Shown piece by piece: positions 6,836 through 14,475 of a DNA stretch of 17,061 nt. The DNA is from Candidatus Uhrbacteria bacterium (lineage in GTDB: Bacteria > Patescibacteriota > Patescibacteriia > UBA9934 > GWF2-40-263): the NCBI GenBank assembly GCA_016205995.1, contig JACQSJ010000067.1, forward strand, positions 1-17,061. The letters are read 5' to 3'. A model generated the notes under the pieces. It searched no databases. It had not been told where the DNA came from and saw nothing but the letters and a program-made list of their open reading frames with translations. The position numbers and the translations under genes were made by a program. Positions within the stretch are counted from its first letter, which is position 1; every line of letters begins with the position of its first letter.

Positions 6836-7536
6836 AAAACGAGTCTTTTTTCGAATCCGCCGCGCTCCTCGCGTTTTTTTGTTTGGATGAGCTGGAGCTG
6901 TTCTCGAGGCGTGCCCTCGATCGCCGTGAGAGAGTGAACGACCTCCAGAACATCGGCGAGCTCCGAAACCTCTTCGCTCTCCAGGTACTCGAGGACTTCC
7001 TCGGCGAGCTTTGTCCTGAGACGTTCCTTGTACTCGCCAAGGTCTGCCGTGTACGTGATCGCCACACCGCCACGCGACTCGATGATCTCCGGGATTCGGT
7101 CTCGGACGAGTTTATCGTGTGAACGAGAGAGAGGATGGTAACCCTGAACCAATAAGGATTGGACGGGGGCAAACAACGGCGAAGGGAGCTCCTCCCATGT
7201 GAACCAATTCCACCCTGAACACTTATCTGGTTCACACGCATGTGGCTCGCCGGAGAGGTAGTCGGCTCTCATAAAGATGGTGACGTAATGGCGGGATTCC
7301 TCTGTTCGGTAGTCGTTGAGGGCGGTCGCGAACCGGACATTGGTAATTTCGATTCCAGCTTCCTCACGCGTTTCCCGGCGCGCACAGTCCTCCCAAGATT
7401 CTCCATATTCAAGATGTCCGCCTGGAGGATGCCACGTTCCCGTACCGTCTTCCGGCTTCAGGCGCACTCCCATGAGCACCTTTCCGTCTTTCACGACGAG
7501 CACGCCGATTCCAACTTTTGGCCGTTCAGTATTCAT
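6820..7536 (-). CDS. Nudix hydrolase fused to a MazG-like pyrophosphohydrolase domain
   Basis: The protein has 238 residues in two domains. Residues 5-135 form a Nudix hydrolase. The Nudix box runs from G40 to I62 and fits GX5EX7REUXEEXGU exactly ([16 protein letters not shown]), so pyrophosphatase activity on a nucleoside-diphosphate derivative is likely. The preceding TGTWHPPGG is typical of dCTP/NTP-cleaning Nudix proteins. Residues 141-232 begin with [11 protein letters not shown] and contain [25 protein letters not shown] (176-200). This carries the EExxE...ExxD metal-binding pattern of all-alpha MazG/HisE-like NTP pyrophosphatases (phosphoribosyl-ATP-pyrophosphohydrolase-like family). 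Both halves hydrolyse nucleotide pyrophosphates, which suggests a house-cleaning enzyme. The ATG overlaps the stop of the upstream HAD gene by 4 nt (ATGA). Confidence 0.88.
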   Translation of the reverse strand: MNTERPKVGIGVLVVKDGKVLMGVRLKPEDGTGTWHPPGGHLEYGESWEDCARRETREEAGIEITNVRFATALNDYRTEESRHYVTIFMRADYLSGEPHACEPDKCSGWNWFTWEELPSPLFAPVQSLLVQGYHPLSRSHDKLVRDRIPEIIESRGGVAITYTADLGEYKERLRTKLAEEVLEYLESEEVSELADVLEVVHSLTAIEGTPREQLQLIQTKKREERGGFEKRLVLKETR

Positions 7537-8198
7537 ACAACCTCTACCAGTTGATTGAGGCTCGTAAACAAATAGTCTGGGTTCTCGGCGGCAAGGGCCT
7601 CATGCGTGTGATACCCCGTGGAGACCCCGGCTGTGACGAGCCCAGCTTCCCGCGCAGAGCGGATATCGTAAATCGTGTCTCCGATGTAGAGCGTCCGTTC
7701 TCGCTCCAGACCCAGTATCTGGCAGACCTCTTTGAGGGACTCGACCTTGTTGCGCGCATCTCCGTGCAAGAGTTCGACGAGGGGATGGATGAGATAGTCG
7801 TTGGCTTCCTGTGTGAGATAGCTTTGCGGGTGTGAGCTCACAATCCCAAGCCGCAGGCCCGCCCCTCGCAGTTGAGAGAGCGCCTCGTGCGCATCGGGGA
7901 ATACGGCTGGGCGAATTCCCGCATCGAGCGATTCCTGGAAGTAGAGGCGATAGAGCGCATAGATCTCGTCGCCACTGGCCTCAACCCCCTTTTTTCGAAA
8001 CCCATCGATGGGGGTCATGCTGGCCGTGCGGGTCCATTCTTCGAAGGACTCACAGGGAACGCTCCAATAATCACACATCTTTTTGTTCGCTTCGTACACA
8101 GCGAGGCGATCGTCACTAATGGTTCCGGACCAGTCAAATAAAACCGCCTGAATGCGAGAGTTGTTTTGTTGGGGATCTTTCTCTACCATAGGGGACAC
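7533..8198 (-). CDS. HAD-superfamily hydrolase with altered motif I (DWSGT)
   Basis: The protein has 221 residues and resembles phosphoglycolate-phosphatase-type HAD enzymes. Motif I is [12 protein letters not shown], with nucleophile D22. Motif II is the Ser in GIVSSHP (S121). The motif III Lys is probably K151, and motif IV is GDTIYD (173-178). Residues 35-100 form a helical cap. The second Asp of motif I, the usual general acid (DxD), is Ser here. Related DWxGT variants occur in phosphonoacetaldehyde hydrolase-like enzymes, so the reaction may differ from simple phosphate-ester hydrolysis. The start is uncertain: the longest reading uses GTG at 8198, an ATG lies at 8189, and neither has an SD. 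It is the first gene of the unit with the Nudix-MazG fusion. It lies head to head with a GT2 gene, leaving 2 to 11 nt between starts. Confidence 0.85.
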   Translation of the reverse strand: MSPMVEKDPQQNNSRIQAVLFDWSGTISDDRLAVYEANKKMCDYWSVPCESFEEWTRTASMTPIDGFRKKGVEASGDEIYALYRLYFQESLDAGIRPAVFPDAHEALSQLRGAGLRLGIVSSHPQSYLTQEANDYLIHPLVELLHGDARNKVESLKEVCQILGLERERTLYIGDTIYDIRSAREAGLVTAGVSTGYHTHEALAAENPDYLFTSLNQLVEVV

Positions 8199-8200
8199 AT

Positions 8201-9253
8201 ATGGCTTATCCGAGAATGAGCATACACATTGTCACGTGGAATTCGATGCGGTTTTTGCCAGACCTCTTGAAGACCATTATGGGTCAGACCTACAGGGATT
8301 TCAATGTGCTTGTTATCGACAACGCGTCCACAGACGGGGTCGAGGCCTTTGTGCGCGAGCATCACCCTGAGATCGGTTTTATCCGCAACGCGCGCAACCT
8401 TGGCTTTTCCGCCGCCCACAACCAAGGCATCCGTTACGCCATTGAGCACTGGCCAAGCGCGGAGCTCAACGATCGTTTCATCCTCCTGACCAATCCCGAC
8501 GTCCTCCTCACCCCGACGTTCCTGGAAGAACTCATGTCCGCTGTGCATGTGCACCCGGAAGTCGGGAGTTTTGGTGGGAAGCTCTTACGCGCGTTTGGGG
8601 AGAATTTGGGTGACGAGGTGTTTAAGGAAATTGTCCGATCGGATCGTATTGACTCGGTGGGGCTCAACCCGCACCGTAATCGCACGGTGACAGATCGCGG
8701 GGCCGGGGAGCTCGACAAAGGTCAGTACGAGGAACAAGAAAAGGTCTTCGGTATCTCCGGTGCGCTAGCATTGTATCGCGCGTCAGCGTTGGAGCAAGTG
8801 CGGTTTGGAGAGGAGATCCTCGACCATGACTTCTTTGCCTACAAAGAGGATGTCGACCTTGCTTGGAGACTGCAACACTTGGGCTGGGACGCGCTCTACG
8901 TCCCCCGGGCCGTGGCGTACCACTATCGCGGGATGTATGGCCCGGAGAAGGCGGGGATCTGGAAGCAGTTACGCAACCATCGCGAGAAGTCGTCGCTGCG
9001 GAATTTTTTTTCTACGCGCAACCACTGGCTAATGCTTTTGAAGAATTACAAGGCAGTGAACTTTCTCCTGAGTTTCCCCTGGGTCCTTACGTATGAGATT
9101 GGACGCCTTGGATACGTCCTGGTGTTTGAGCGCTCAGGCTGGAAGGCCACGCGCGAGGCGATCGCGCTTGCGCCGCGGATGTGGCGGAAACGTCGGGCGA
9201 CTATGAAGCTGGCCAAACGTCCTGCGCGCGACGTGCGCAAGTGGTTTGTATGA
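8201..9253 (+). CDS. GT2 glycosyltransferase (rhamnosyltransferase-like)
   Basis: The protein has 350 residues. Residues 6-245 form a GT-A domain: SIHIVTWNSMRFLPDLL (7-23, start of the nucleotide-binding fold), VLVIDNASTDG (37-46) and RNLGFSAAHNQG (65-76). The metal-binding DxD equivalent is NPD (98-100), followed by a long acceptor segment, FGISGALALYR (183-193), and the catalytic KEDVDLAWRL (215-224), with the HY pair at 240-242. The pattern is that of dTDP-rhamnosyltransferase-like GT2 enzymes (WbbL/RfbF type). The C-terminal 100 residues are basic and amphipathic with one hydrophobic stretch (VNFLLSFPWVLTYEIG), so it may sit on the membrane. An SD (GGGGA, 8191-8195) lies 5 nt before the ATG. 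It overlaps the next GT2 gene by 4 nt (ATGA). A donor sugar cannot be named with confidence. Confidence 0.88.
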   Translation: MAYPRMSIHIVTWNSMRFLPDLLKTIMGQTYRDFNVLVIDNASTDGVEAFVREHHPEIGFIRNARNLGFSAAHNQGIRYAIEHWPSAELNDRFILLTNPDVLLTPTFLEELMSAVHVHPEVGSFGGKLLRAFGENLGDEVFKEIVRSDRIDSVGLNPHRNRTVTDRGAGELDKGQYEEQEKVFGISGALALYRASALEQVRFGEEILDHDFFAYKEDVDLAWRLQHLGWDALYVPRAVAYHYRGMYGPEKAGIWKQLRNHREKSSLRNFFSTRNHWLMLLKNYKAVNFLLSFPWVLTYEIGRLGYVLVFERSGWKATREAIALAPRMWRKRRATMKLAKRPARDVRKWFV

Positions 9254-10086
9254 TTGATGTCTCCATTCTCATCGTGCACTACAACACGCCAGGCCTTTTG
9301 CGCCAGACGCTCAAGGGAATTTTTCGCGCTCATCCCAGTCTGGCGTTTGAGGTCGTGGTCGTGGATAACAACCTCAAGTCCCGGGTGAAGGAAATGGTGG
9401 AGCGGGAGTTCCCAACCGTCCGTTGTCTTATCAGCGAGGAAAACATCGGCTTTGGGCGAGGCATGAACAAGGCCATGGAAGTGGCGCGGGGTCGATATCT
9501 TTTTGTGTTCAACCCCGACATGATCCTGTTGCCAGGGGCGCTTGAAGCGCTTGTACAGTTCATGGACTCACACCCGGATGTTGGCATAGTGGGGCCACGG
9601 CTCCTAAATCCAGACGGTTCCGTCCAGCACAGCGCTTATCGGTTCATGGAGCCGATGGTGATCGTCTATCGTCGAGTGCCGATCTTGCGGGGGATGCCAT
9701 TTGCCAAACGCGCGGTCGACGCATACCTCCTGGTGGGGGAGGACCTTTCTCAAACTCGGGACGTCGACTATCTCTTGGGTGCGGCCATGTTTGTGCGTCG
9801 AGAAGCTATGGAGCAGGTTGGGGGGTTCGACCCAGCGTTTTTCGTCTACTTTGAGGACCAAGACTGGTGCCGCCGGTTTTGGCTTGCGGGATGGAAGGTC
9901 GTGTATCGCCCGCAGGTGAGCCTCATCCATTACCATCGCCGAGAGACGGCCGAGGGCGGCTTCCTCCAGCAGCTCTTCAACCCGCTGACGAGAATTCAGA
10001 TTCAAAGTGCGATATACTACTATAAGAAGTATAAGCATACGGCTCATGACGCACCGCGAGGAGTTTCTTCACGAGGGGGAGCCTGA
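9250..10086 (+). CDS. GT2 glycosyltransferase (rhamnosyltransferase-like), second copy
   Basis: The protein has 278 residues, starting at the ATG that overlaps the previous stop (ATGA). The longer reading from 9181 would overlap the upstream gene without adding family features. Motifs in order are VSILIVHYNTPGLLRQTL (4-21), VVVVDNN (35-41), ENIGFGRGMNKAM (64-76), FNPDMILLPGALEAL (87-101, DxD equivalent), GPRLLNPDGSVQHSAYRF (115-132) and FFVYFEDQDWCRRFWLAGWK (197-216, catalytic Asp). It is closer than its neighbour to the WbbL rhamnosyltransferase pattern, notably in the RLLNPDGSVQ segment. The protein lacks TM helices and probably works at the inner membrane face on a lipid-linked glycan. Two adjacent, coupled GT2 genes suggest consecutive sugar additions. 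Its last 41 nt overlap the start of the DUF4012 gene. Confidence 0.88.
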   Translation: MIDVSILIVHYNTPGLLRQTLKGIFRAHPSLAFEVVVVDNNLKSRVKEMVEREFPTVRCLISEENIGFGRGMNKAMEVARGRYLFVFNPDMILLPGALEALVQFMDSHPDVGIVGPRLLNPDGSVQHSAYRFMEPMVIVYRRVPILRGMPFAKRAVDAYLLVGEDLSQTRDVDYLLGAAMFVRREAMEQVGGFDPAFFVYFEDQDWCRRFWLAGWKVVYRPQVSLIHYHRRETAEGGFLQQLFNPLTRIQIQSAIYYYKKYKHTAHDAPRGVSSRGGA

Positions 10087-12064
10087 GTCCCAACAGGCTC
10101 GCAGGAGGCGGACACGCGTTGTTCGAACACTTTTGGTGTTCTTTTTTGTTCTCGTTCTTTTTTGGGTGGTCGGCTTCGTAGCGGCCAGCGTGCACGCCAC
10201 GACAAAACTCTCTGACGCGCGTGAGCAGATCACTCAGGCACGGCGGTTTGCGGAGAGCTTCTCCTTTGCGCAGGCAAGTCTCCAAACGTCTCAGGCTCAG
10301 ATGTCACTCGAGTCAGCCAGGTCCGTCCTCCCGCTTATCCGTTCCGCTTCCTGGGTTCCGTTTGTGGGGAATCCCGCCCATGCGTTTGCTGAGGTGATCG
10401 ATCAGGGCGAGGCTCTGCTTGAAGCCCTTGTCCCCGTGATCGATTTGGGAGGCGACCTTATGCGCCTGGCGGGACTGAGTGACGAATACCTGCGCGAGGA
10501 GGCGTCTGGGGTCTCGCCAGAAGTGACATTTGATGACCTCTCGACACAGACCAAACGCTTGGTGTTGCAACGGCTTGCGGCCAGCGCGGATGAGCTTGAT
10601 CTTTTGCTCGCTCGGTTACGGATTGTCGAGGAAGAGATGTCCTTGCTTGCGCAGTCTGCACAGGTCGGACCACTACTTGCCGTGCTCGACCCGCTTGTAG
10701 ACGATATCCATGCGGCACAAGAACCGCTTGAGCTGCTCTCCATTGCGGCGCGGTTGCTCCCTGGGTTCGCGGGGCTTGAGGAGCCATCTTCCATCCTTGT
10801 GCTCTTCATGAACAACAACGAGCTGAGGCCTGGCGGGGGGTTTATCGGGTCTTATGGCGTTTTGGAAATGGCCGGTGGAGATATCGCCCATCTGGAAACG
10901 GCGGATGTGTATGTGCTTGATCGTGCGGCGGAGTCTGAGATCATACGAACGGCTCCTGAGCCGCTCAACCGGTACAACGCCGCAACGAAGTGGTTTTTCC
11001 GAGACAGTAATTGGTCGCCAGATTTTGCCGTTTCGTCTGGCCAAGCGATTGAACTGTTTCTTGAGGAGGTTGGTTTTCTCCCCGAAGGATCACTTGTTCC
11101 GGCGGTCGATCACGTCGACCATCTGATTGGGTTTACACCGACCTACGCCTCAGACCTCCTTGCTATCACCGGACCCATCACGGTAGGCGGGCAGACGTTT
11201 ACCTCAGAGAATGTGGCGGACCTGCTTGAGTACCAGGTTCAGTATGGGTATGCCCTCACAGGAGTACCGGAAGCTCAGCGCAAAGAGATCCTTGCCGATC
11301 TCATCAACGAGATGAAGACGCGGCTGTACTCGCTGCCTTCTGCCCAGTGGCCGGCAGTTTTGGCGGCCACGCAAAAGGCGCTGCGGGAGAAACAGTTAAT
11401 GCTCTACAGCACTGACGAATCGATCCAGGACGTTCTCACAAAGGTCCGTTGGGCGGGCTCGGTTGAATCCGCGACGGCGGATACGCTCATGGTGGTGGAC
11501 GCGAACCTGGCGAGTCTGAAGTCGGATTCGGCCATCGAACGCGGGGTGACGTACGAGGTGTATCAAAATGCTTCCGATCAATGGGTGGGACGCGTGTCGA
11601 TCCGCTACGTCCACAACGGCGTGTTTGACTGGAAGACAACCAGGTATCGGACATACACACGGGTCTATCTTCCAACGGGTACCGAGTTCCTGAATGTGGA
11701 GGGAAGCTGGCTCAATGACAAGACGCAGAACCCAACACGGAACGAGGGGCCTGTCGATATCGCCGAAGAACTCGGGCTTGTTTCCTTTGGCACGTTTACG
11801 TCGGTGGAGCCAGGGGAAGAACATACGCTCATTTTTGAATTTGCCCTGGCTCCACAGGTTGGAGAGGCGATTGAATCAGATGCCTACACACTCACCGTGA
11901 TGAAACAAGCCGGAGCGCAAAACAATGCGTTGACGCTAGACCTTGATTTTTGTAAGAATGTGACACATGAGACCCCGGGGGAAGATTCCGATGAGTGGGG
12001 TGACGATGTGTATCGCTTGAACACGATTTTAGATCAAGATATCGAGATTCAGGTGGAGCTATAG
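10046..12064 (+). CDS. DUF4012 family single-pass membrane protein
   Basis: The protein has 672 residues. A basic cytoplasmic tail (ARRRRTRVVR, 18-27) is followed by one TM helix (28-49) and a large outer domain. Residues 55-235 are helical and partly coiled-coil-like. The hallmark NNNELRPGGGFIGSYGVLEM lies at 256-275, the core of DUF4012 (in relatives it reads QNNAELRPTGGFIGSYG). A second domain follows, with a strand-rich C-terminal part (500-672) containing the RYRTYTRVYLPTGTEFLNV segment. The function of DUF4012 is unknown, but such genes often lie in polysaccharide clusters of Actinobacteria and CPR bacteria, as here. The start at 10046 was chosen because it places the basic tail directly before the TM helix; the reading from 10007 lengthens the overlap with the GT2 gene. 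mreB follows after 2 nt. Attachment or export of a surface glycan is inference. Confidence 0.88.
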   Translation: MTHREEFLHEGEPESQQARRRRTRVVRTLLVFFFVLVLFWVVGFVAASVHATTKLSDAREQITQARRFAESFSFAQASLQTSQAQMSLESARSVLPLIRSASWVPFVGNPAHAFAEVIDQGEALLEALVPVIDLGGDLMRLAGLSDEYLREEASGVSPEVTFDDLSTQTKRLVLQRLAASADELDLLLARLRIVEEEMSLLAQSAQVGPLLAVLDPLVDDIHAAQEPLELLSIAARLLPGFAGLEEPSSILVLFMNNNELRPGGGFIGSYGVLEMAGGDIAHLETADVYVLDRAAESEIIRTAPEPLNRYNAATKWFFRDSNWSPDFAVSSGQAIELFLEEVGFLPEGSLVPAVDHVDHLIGFTPTYASDLLAITGPITVGGQTFTSENVADLLEYQVQYGYALTGVPEAQRKEILADLINEMKTRLYSLPSAQWPAVLAATQKALREKQLMLYSTDESIQDVLTKVRWAGSVESATADTLMVVDANLASLKSDSAIERGVTYEVYQNASDQWVGRVSIRYVHNGVFDWKTTRYRTYTRVYLPTGTEFLNVEGSWLNDKTQNPTRNEGPVDIAEELGLVSFGTFTSVEPGEEHTLIFEFALAPQVGEAIESDAYTLTVMKQAGAQNNALTLDLDFCKNVTHETPGEDSDEWGDDVYRLNTILDQDIEIQVEL

Positions 12065-12066
12065 CT

Positions 12067-13071
12067 ATGTTTCAAAGAAAGATCGGCATTGACCTGGGAA
12101 CCACCACCGTCCTCGTTTACGTCCCTAAACGAGGCATTATTATTCATGAGCCTTCCGTGGTGGCTGTGTCGTATACCGACAAGAAAGTACTAGCGGTCGG
12201 GAAAGAGGCCAAGGACATGATCGGCCGCACTCCCGATTCAATCGTGGCACGTCGACCACTCAAGGACGGCGTGATCGCGGACTACCGTACGACCGAGGCA
12301 ATGCTGCGTTACTTCATCAACAAGGCGTTGGGTGGTGTCAGACTCTTTCGTCCAGAAGTTATGGTGGCCGTGCCGGGGGGGATTACCTCCACCGAACGTC
12401 GTGCGGTGATCGACGCCACACTTGCGGCCGGGGCCAAAGCGGCCTACGTCATTAAGGAACCGATCGTCGCCGCGATCGGGGCGAACATCCCCATCGGTTC
12501 GCCGTCCGGCCACATGATTATCGATATCGGAGGGGGTACGGCTGAGATGGCCGTCATTTCGCTGGGAGGTATCGTTGCCTCAGAGTCGGTTCGTATCGGT
12601 GGTGTCAAGTTTGATGCGGCGATCTCCGAGTATATCCGTCGAAAATATGGTCTTGCGGTAGGGGAGCGCACGGCCGAGGACATCAAGATTCAGATCGGCG
12701 CGGCCATGTATTTGCCCGACAAGCTCGCCATGGAAGTGAAGGGACGGGACATGGTCACGGGCCTGCCAAAGATTATCGAGGTCACCAGCGACGACGTGAC
12801 GGCGGCGATTCAAGCCGAGCTTGAGGGGATCATCAACACCGTCAAAGAAGTACTTCACAAGACGCCGCCGGAACTCTCGGCAGATGTCATGGACAAGGGG
12901 ATTGTGCTTTCGGGAGGGTCATCCATGTTGCGCAATTTTGATATGCTTATCGCTGAGGCGACTGGCGTGCCGACCTTCCTTGCGGAGGATCCGCAGCAGT
13001 GTGTGGCGAAGGGGACCGGTATCGCACTTGAAAATCTTGAAGCGTACAAGAGATCGATTTTTACATCCTAA
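12067..13071 (+). CDS. mreB: Rod-shape determining protein MreB
   Basis: MreB is the bacterial actin whose membrane-bound filaments orient cell-wall synthesis. The protein has 334 residues, the usual length. Phosphate-1 is IGIDLGTTTVLVYV (6-19), the connect-1 region is VIKEPIVAAIGANIPI (128-143), phosphate-2 is MIIDIGGGTAEMAVI (150-164) and the adenosine motif is GIVLSGGSSMLRN (278-290). The MreB-typical EPSVVAV (28-34) and VAVPGGITSTERRAV (100-114) are present. All nucleotide-binding motifs are intact. MreC, MreD, RodA and PBP2 are not next to it, unlike in most rod-shaped bacteria. It sits instead between DUF4012 and a GT4 gene, 2 nt after the DUF4012 stop. An SD-like GGTGGAG (12052-12058) precedes it. 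It may position the glycan machinery encoded around it. Confidence 0.95.
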   Translation: MFQRKIGIDLGTTTVLVYVPKRGIIIHEPSVVAVSYTDKKVLAVGKEAKDMIGRTPDSIVARRPLKDGVIADYRTTEAMLRYFINKALGGVRLFRPEVMVAVPGGITSTERRAVIDATLAAGAKAAYVIKEPIVAAIGANIPIGSPSGHMIIDIGGGTAEMAVISLGGIVASESVRIGGVKFDAAISEYIRRKYGLAVGERTAEDIKIQIGAAMYLPDKLAMEVKGRDMVTGLPKIIEVTSDDVTAAIQAELEGIINTVKEVLHKTPPELSADVMDKGIVLSGGSSMLRNFDMLIAEATGVPTFLAEDPQQCVAKGTGIALENLEAYKRSIFTS

Positions 13072-13085
13072 TTCCGGAATCGCGT

Positions 13086-13175
13086 CCCCCTTTTTAAGGG
13101 GGACTACAGGGGGTTACGCATACGTTAGTGACGACTGCGTAACCACCCCCATCCCCTCCTTAAAAAGGAGGGGGG
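13086..13175. repeat. 90-bp imperfect inverted repeat (MITE/REP-like) between mreB and the GT4 gene
   Basis: The outer arms are CCCCCTTTTTAAGGGGG (13086-13102) and CCTCCTTAAAAAGGAGGGGG (about 13156-13175). Each is also self-complementary around TTAA. The middle carries GGGGGTTACGCA (13109-13120) against TGCGTAACCACCCCC (13136-13150), with a 15-nt loop. The whole folds as one long hairpin. TTCCGG just outside on the left (13072-13077) can pair with CCGG-AGAA on the right (13181-13188), which covers the SD of the GT4 gene. Repeats of this CCCCCTTTTTAAGGGGG kind occur scattered between genes in many environmental bacteria. Confidence 0.8.
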
Positions 13176-13192
13176 CCGAGCCGGAGAACATT

Positions 13193-14362
13193 ATGTCTAC
13201 AGATCTCAATCTCCTCACTTCCAAAGTCGGTAGTCAAATCGTCTATGGCATCGATGCTTTGTCGGCCAACAAAGAGAAGCGCACGGGGGTGGAGAATTAC
13301 AGCCGGGCACTCATCGAGGCCATGAAGACCCACGCACTCAAGGAGGGGGAGCGCGTGGTTTTATATTCGAACACAAAATTAGATCAAACACTGGGAACCC
13401 TTCCGCAGGGGTGGAACTCGGCGGTTCTTGGTTGGCCGCCAGGCCGCGGGTGGATGAGCGTGCGGGTAAGTTGGGAGATGCATCGTCGCAAGCCACGTGT
13501 ACTGTTCGTCCCTGGCCAGGCATTGCCTGCTCTGTGTCCTCGAGCGACTGTCACGACCGTCCACGACCTCGCCTTTGCCCGTCGCCCCGACCTGTACGAA
13601 CCAGCCACCCGCAAGCGCCTGCGACGTGTCACGAAGGAGTCCATCAAAAAAGCTACGCGGATCATCGTCCCCACACAGGCCACCAAGCAGGATCTCGTGG
13701 AGCTGTACCGAGTCGATCCCGCCCGCGTGGTCGTGATTTCAGAGGCAGCTGATATGACCCTCTATAGGCGCTACACCCAGGAGCAAGCACGATCCGCTCT
13801 CCAGAAACACCGCCTTGGGACGAATTACTTCCTCGTCGTCGGCCGACTCGAGAAAAAGAAAAACGTCACGAACCTCATCCGTGCGTTTGAGCTGTTCAAG
13901 AGTCGTCGTGGGGTAGGGGATCCCTTTGAGCTGGTTTTTGTTGGCGAGCCTGGCTATGGGTACGGGGAGATGAAAAAGTATTTTGAGCTCTCGCTTCATA
14001 AGGCGCAGATTCGCCAGCTGGGGTATCTCCCCGATGAAGAAGTTGCGCCCCTCATGAGCCAAGCCATCGCCTACCTCTTTCCAAGCTGGTACGAGGGATT
14101 CGGGATTCCGAACCTTGAGGCGATGGCGGCGGGTACGGTACTCATCAGCTCAGATATTCCAGCTCACCAGGAAGTGGTAGGGGATGCAGGACTCCTCGTT
14201 CCTCCTGGAGAACCAGAGGCCTGGGCGCATGCGCTGGAGAGAATCATCAAAGATGGCACATTGCGCACAGAGTTGATCGCCAAGGGAACCGAGCGGGTCA
14301 AACAATTCTCCTGGCAGAAAACCGCCGAGCAAACGTGGGGGGTGCTACGGAGTCTGGTATAA
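13193..14362 (+). CDS. GT4-type glycosyltransferase (GT-B fold)
   Basis: The protein has 389 residues. The N-terminal acceptor lobe includes the glycine-rich RTGVENYSRALIEAM (29-43) and VTTVHDLAFARRPDLY (120-135). The C-terminal donor lobe has NYFLVVGRLEKKKNVTNLIRAF and then QLGYLPDEEVAPLMSQA. The family signature PSWYEGFGIPNLEAMAAG contains the E-x7-E pair that binds the nucleotide-sugar. It resembles mannosyl-/rhamnosyltransferases of the WbdA/PimB kind, retaining and using GDP- or UDP-sugars. The start is the ATG at 13193, because GGAG (13183-13186) lies 6 nt upstream. The open frame reaching back to 12821 only overlaps mreB. It is separated from mreB by the inverted repeat, whose outermost bases could hide its SD. 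It completes the glycan locus. Confidence 0.9.
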   Translation: MSTDLNLLTSKVGSQIVYGIDALSANKEKRTGVENYSRALIEAMKTHALKEGERVVLYSNTKLDQTLGTLPQGWNSAVLGWPPGRGWMSVRVSWEMHRRKPRVLFVPGQALPALCPRATVTTVHDLAFARRPDLYEPATRKRLRRVTKESIKKATRIIVPTQATKQDLVELYRVDPARVVVISEAADMTLYRRYTQEQARSALQKHRLGTNYFLVVGRLEKKKNVTNLIRAFELFKSRRGVGDPFELVFVGEPGYGYGEMKKYFELSLHKAQIRQLGYLPDEEVAPLMSQAIAYLFPSWYEGFGIPNLEAMAAGTVLISSDIPAHQEVVGDAGLLVPPGEPEAWAHALERIIKDGTLRTELIAKGTERVKQFSWQKTAEQTWGVLRSLV

Positions 14363-14363
14363 T
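14355..14363 (+). promoter_or_regulatory. Extended -10 promoter (TGGTATAAT) for the TrmB-like gene
   Basis: TGnTATAAT with a perfect -10 overlaps the stop codon of the GT4 gene. The -35 position (about 14335-14340, GTGGGG) is poor, as is usual with extended -10 promoters. It would start the mRNA near 14370, giving a leader of about 105 nt that holds the dispersed repeat at 14378-14465. Confidence 0.55.
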
Positions 14364-14377
14364 TACTTCAATGTCTG

Positions 14378-14465
14378 TGTCATTGCGAGCGCCAGCGAAG
14401 CAGTCTCTCGTCGAATAGGAGGATTGCTTCGTCGGTCGACGACTAACTTCCTCCTCGCAATGACA
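14378..14465. repeat. 88-bp palindromic dispersed repeat (TGTCATTGCGAG family)
   Basis: The ends are perfect 12-bp inverted repeats, TGTCATTGCGAG (14378-14389) and CTCGCAATGACA (14454-14465). Inside, GCGAAGCAGTC pairs with GATTGCTTCGTC, and AGGAGGA (14417-14423) can pair with TCCTCCT. This sequence type is a well-known scattered intergenic palindrome. It fills almost the whole gap before the TrmB-like gene. A related element begins at 17039. Confidence 0.85.
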
Positions 14466-14475
14466 TGACTACAGT

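Noticed and set aside
9181..9249. Upstream start for the second GT2 gene
   Set aside because: The 23 extra residues precede the conserved VSILIVHYNT start, and the ATGA overlap at 9250 is the normal coupling signal.
12821..13192. N-terminal extension of the GT4 protein
   Set aside because: It overlaps mreB and the inverted repeat, is Arg/Ser-rich, and a proper SD lies before the ATG at 13193.
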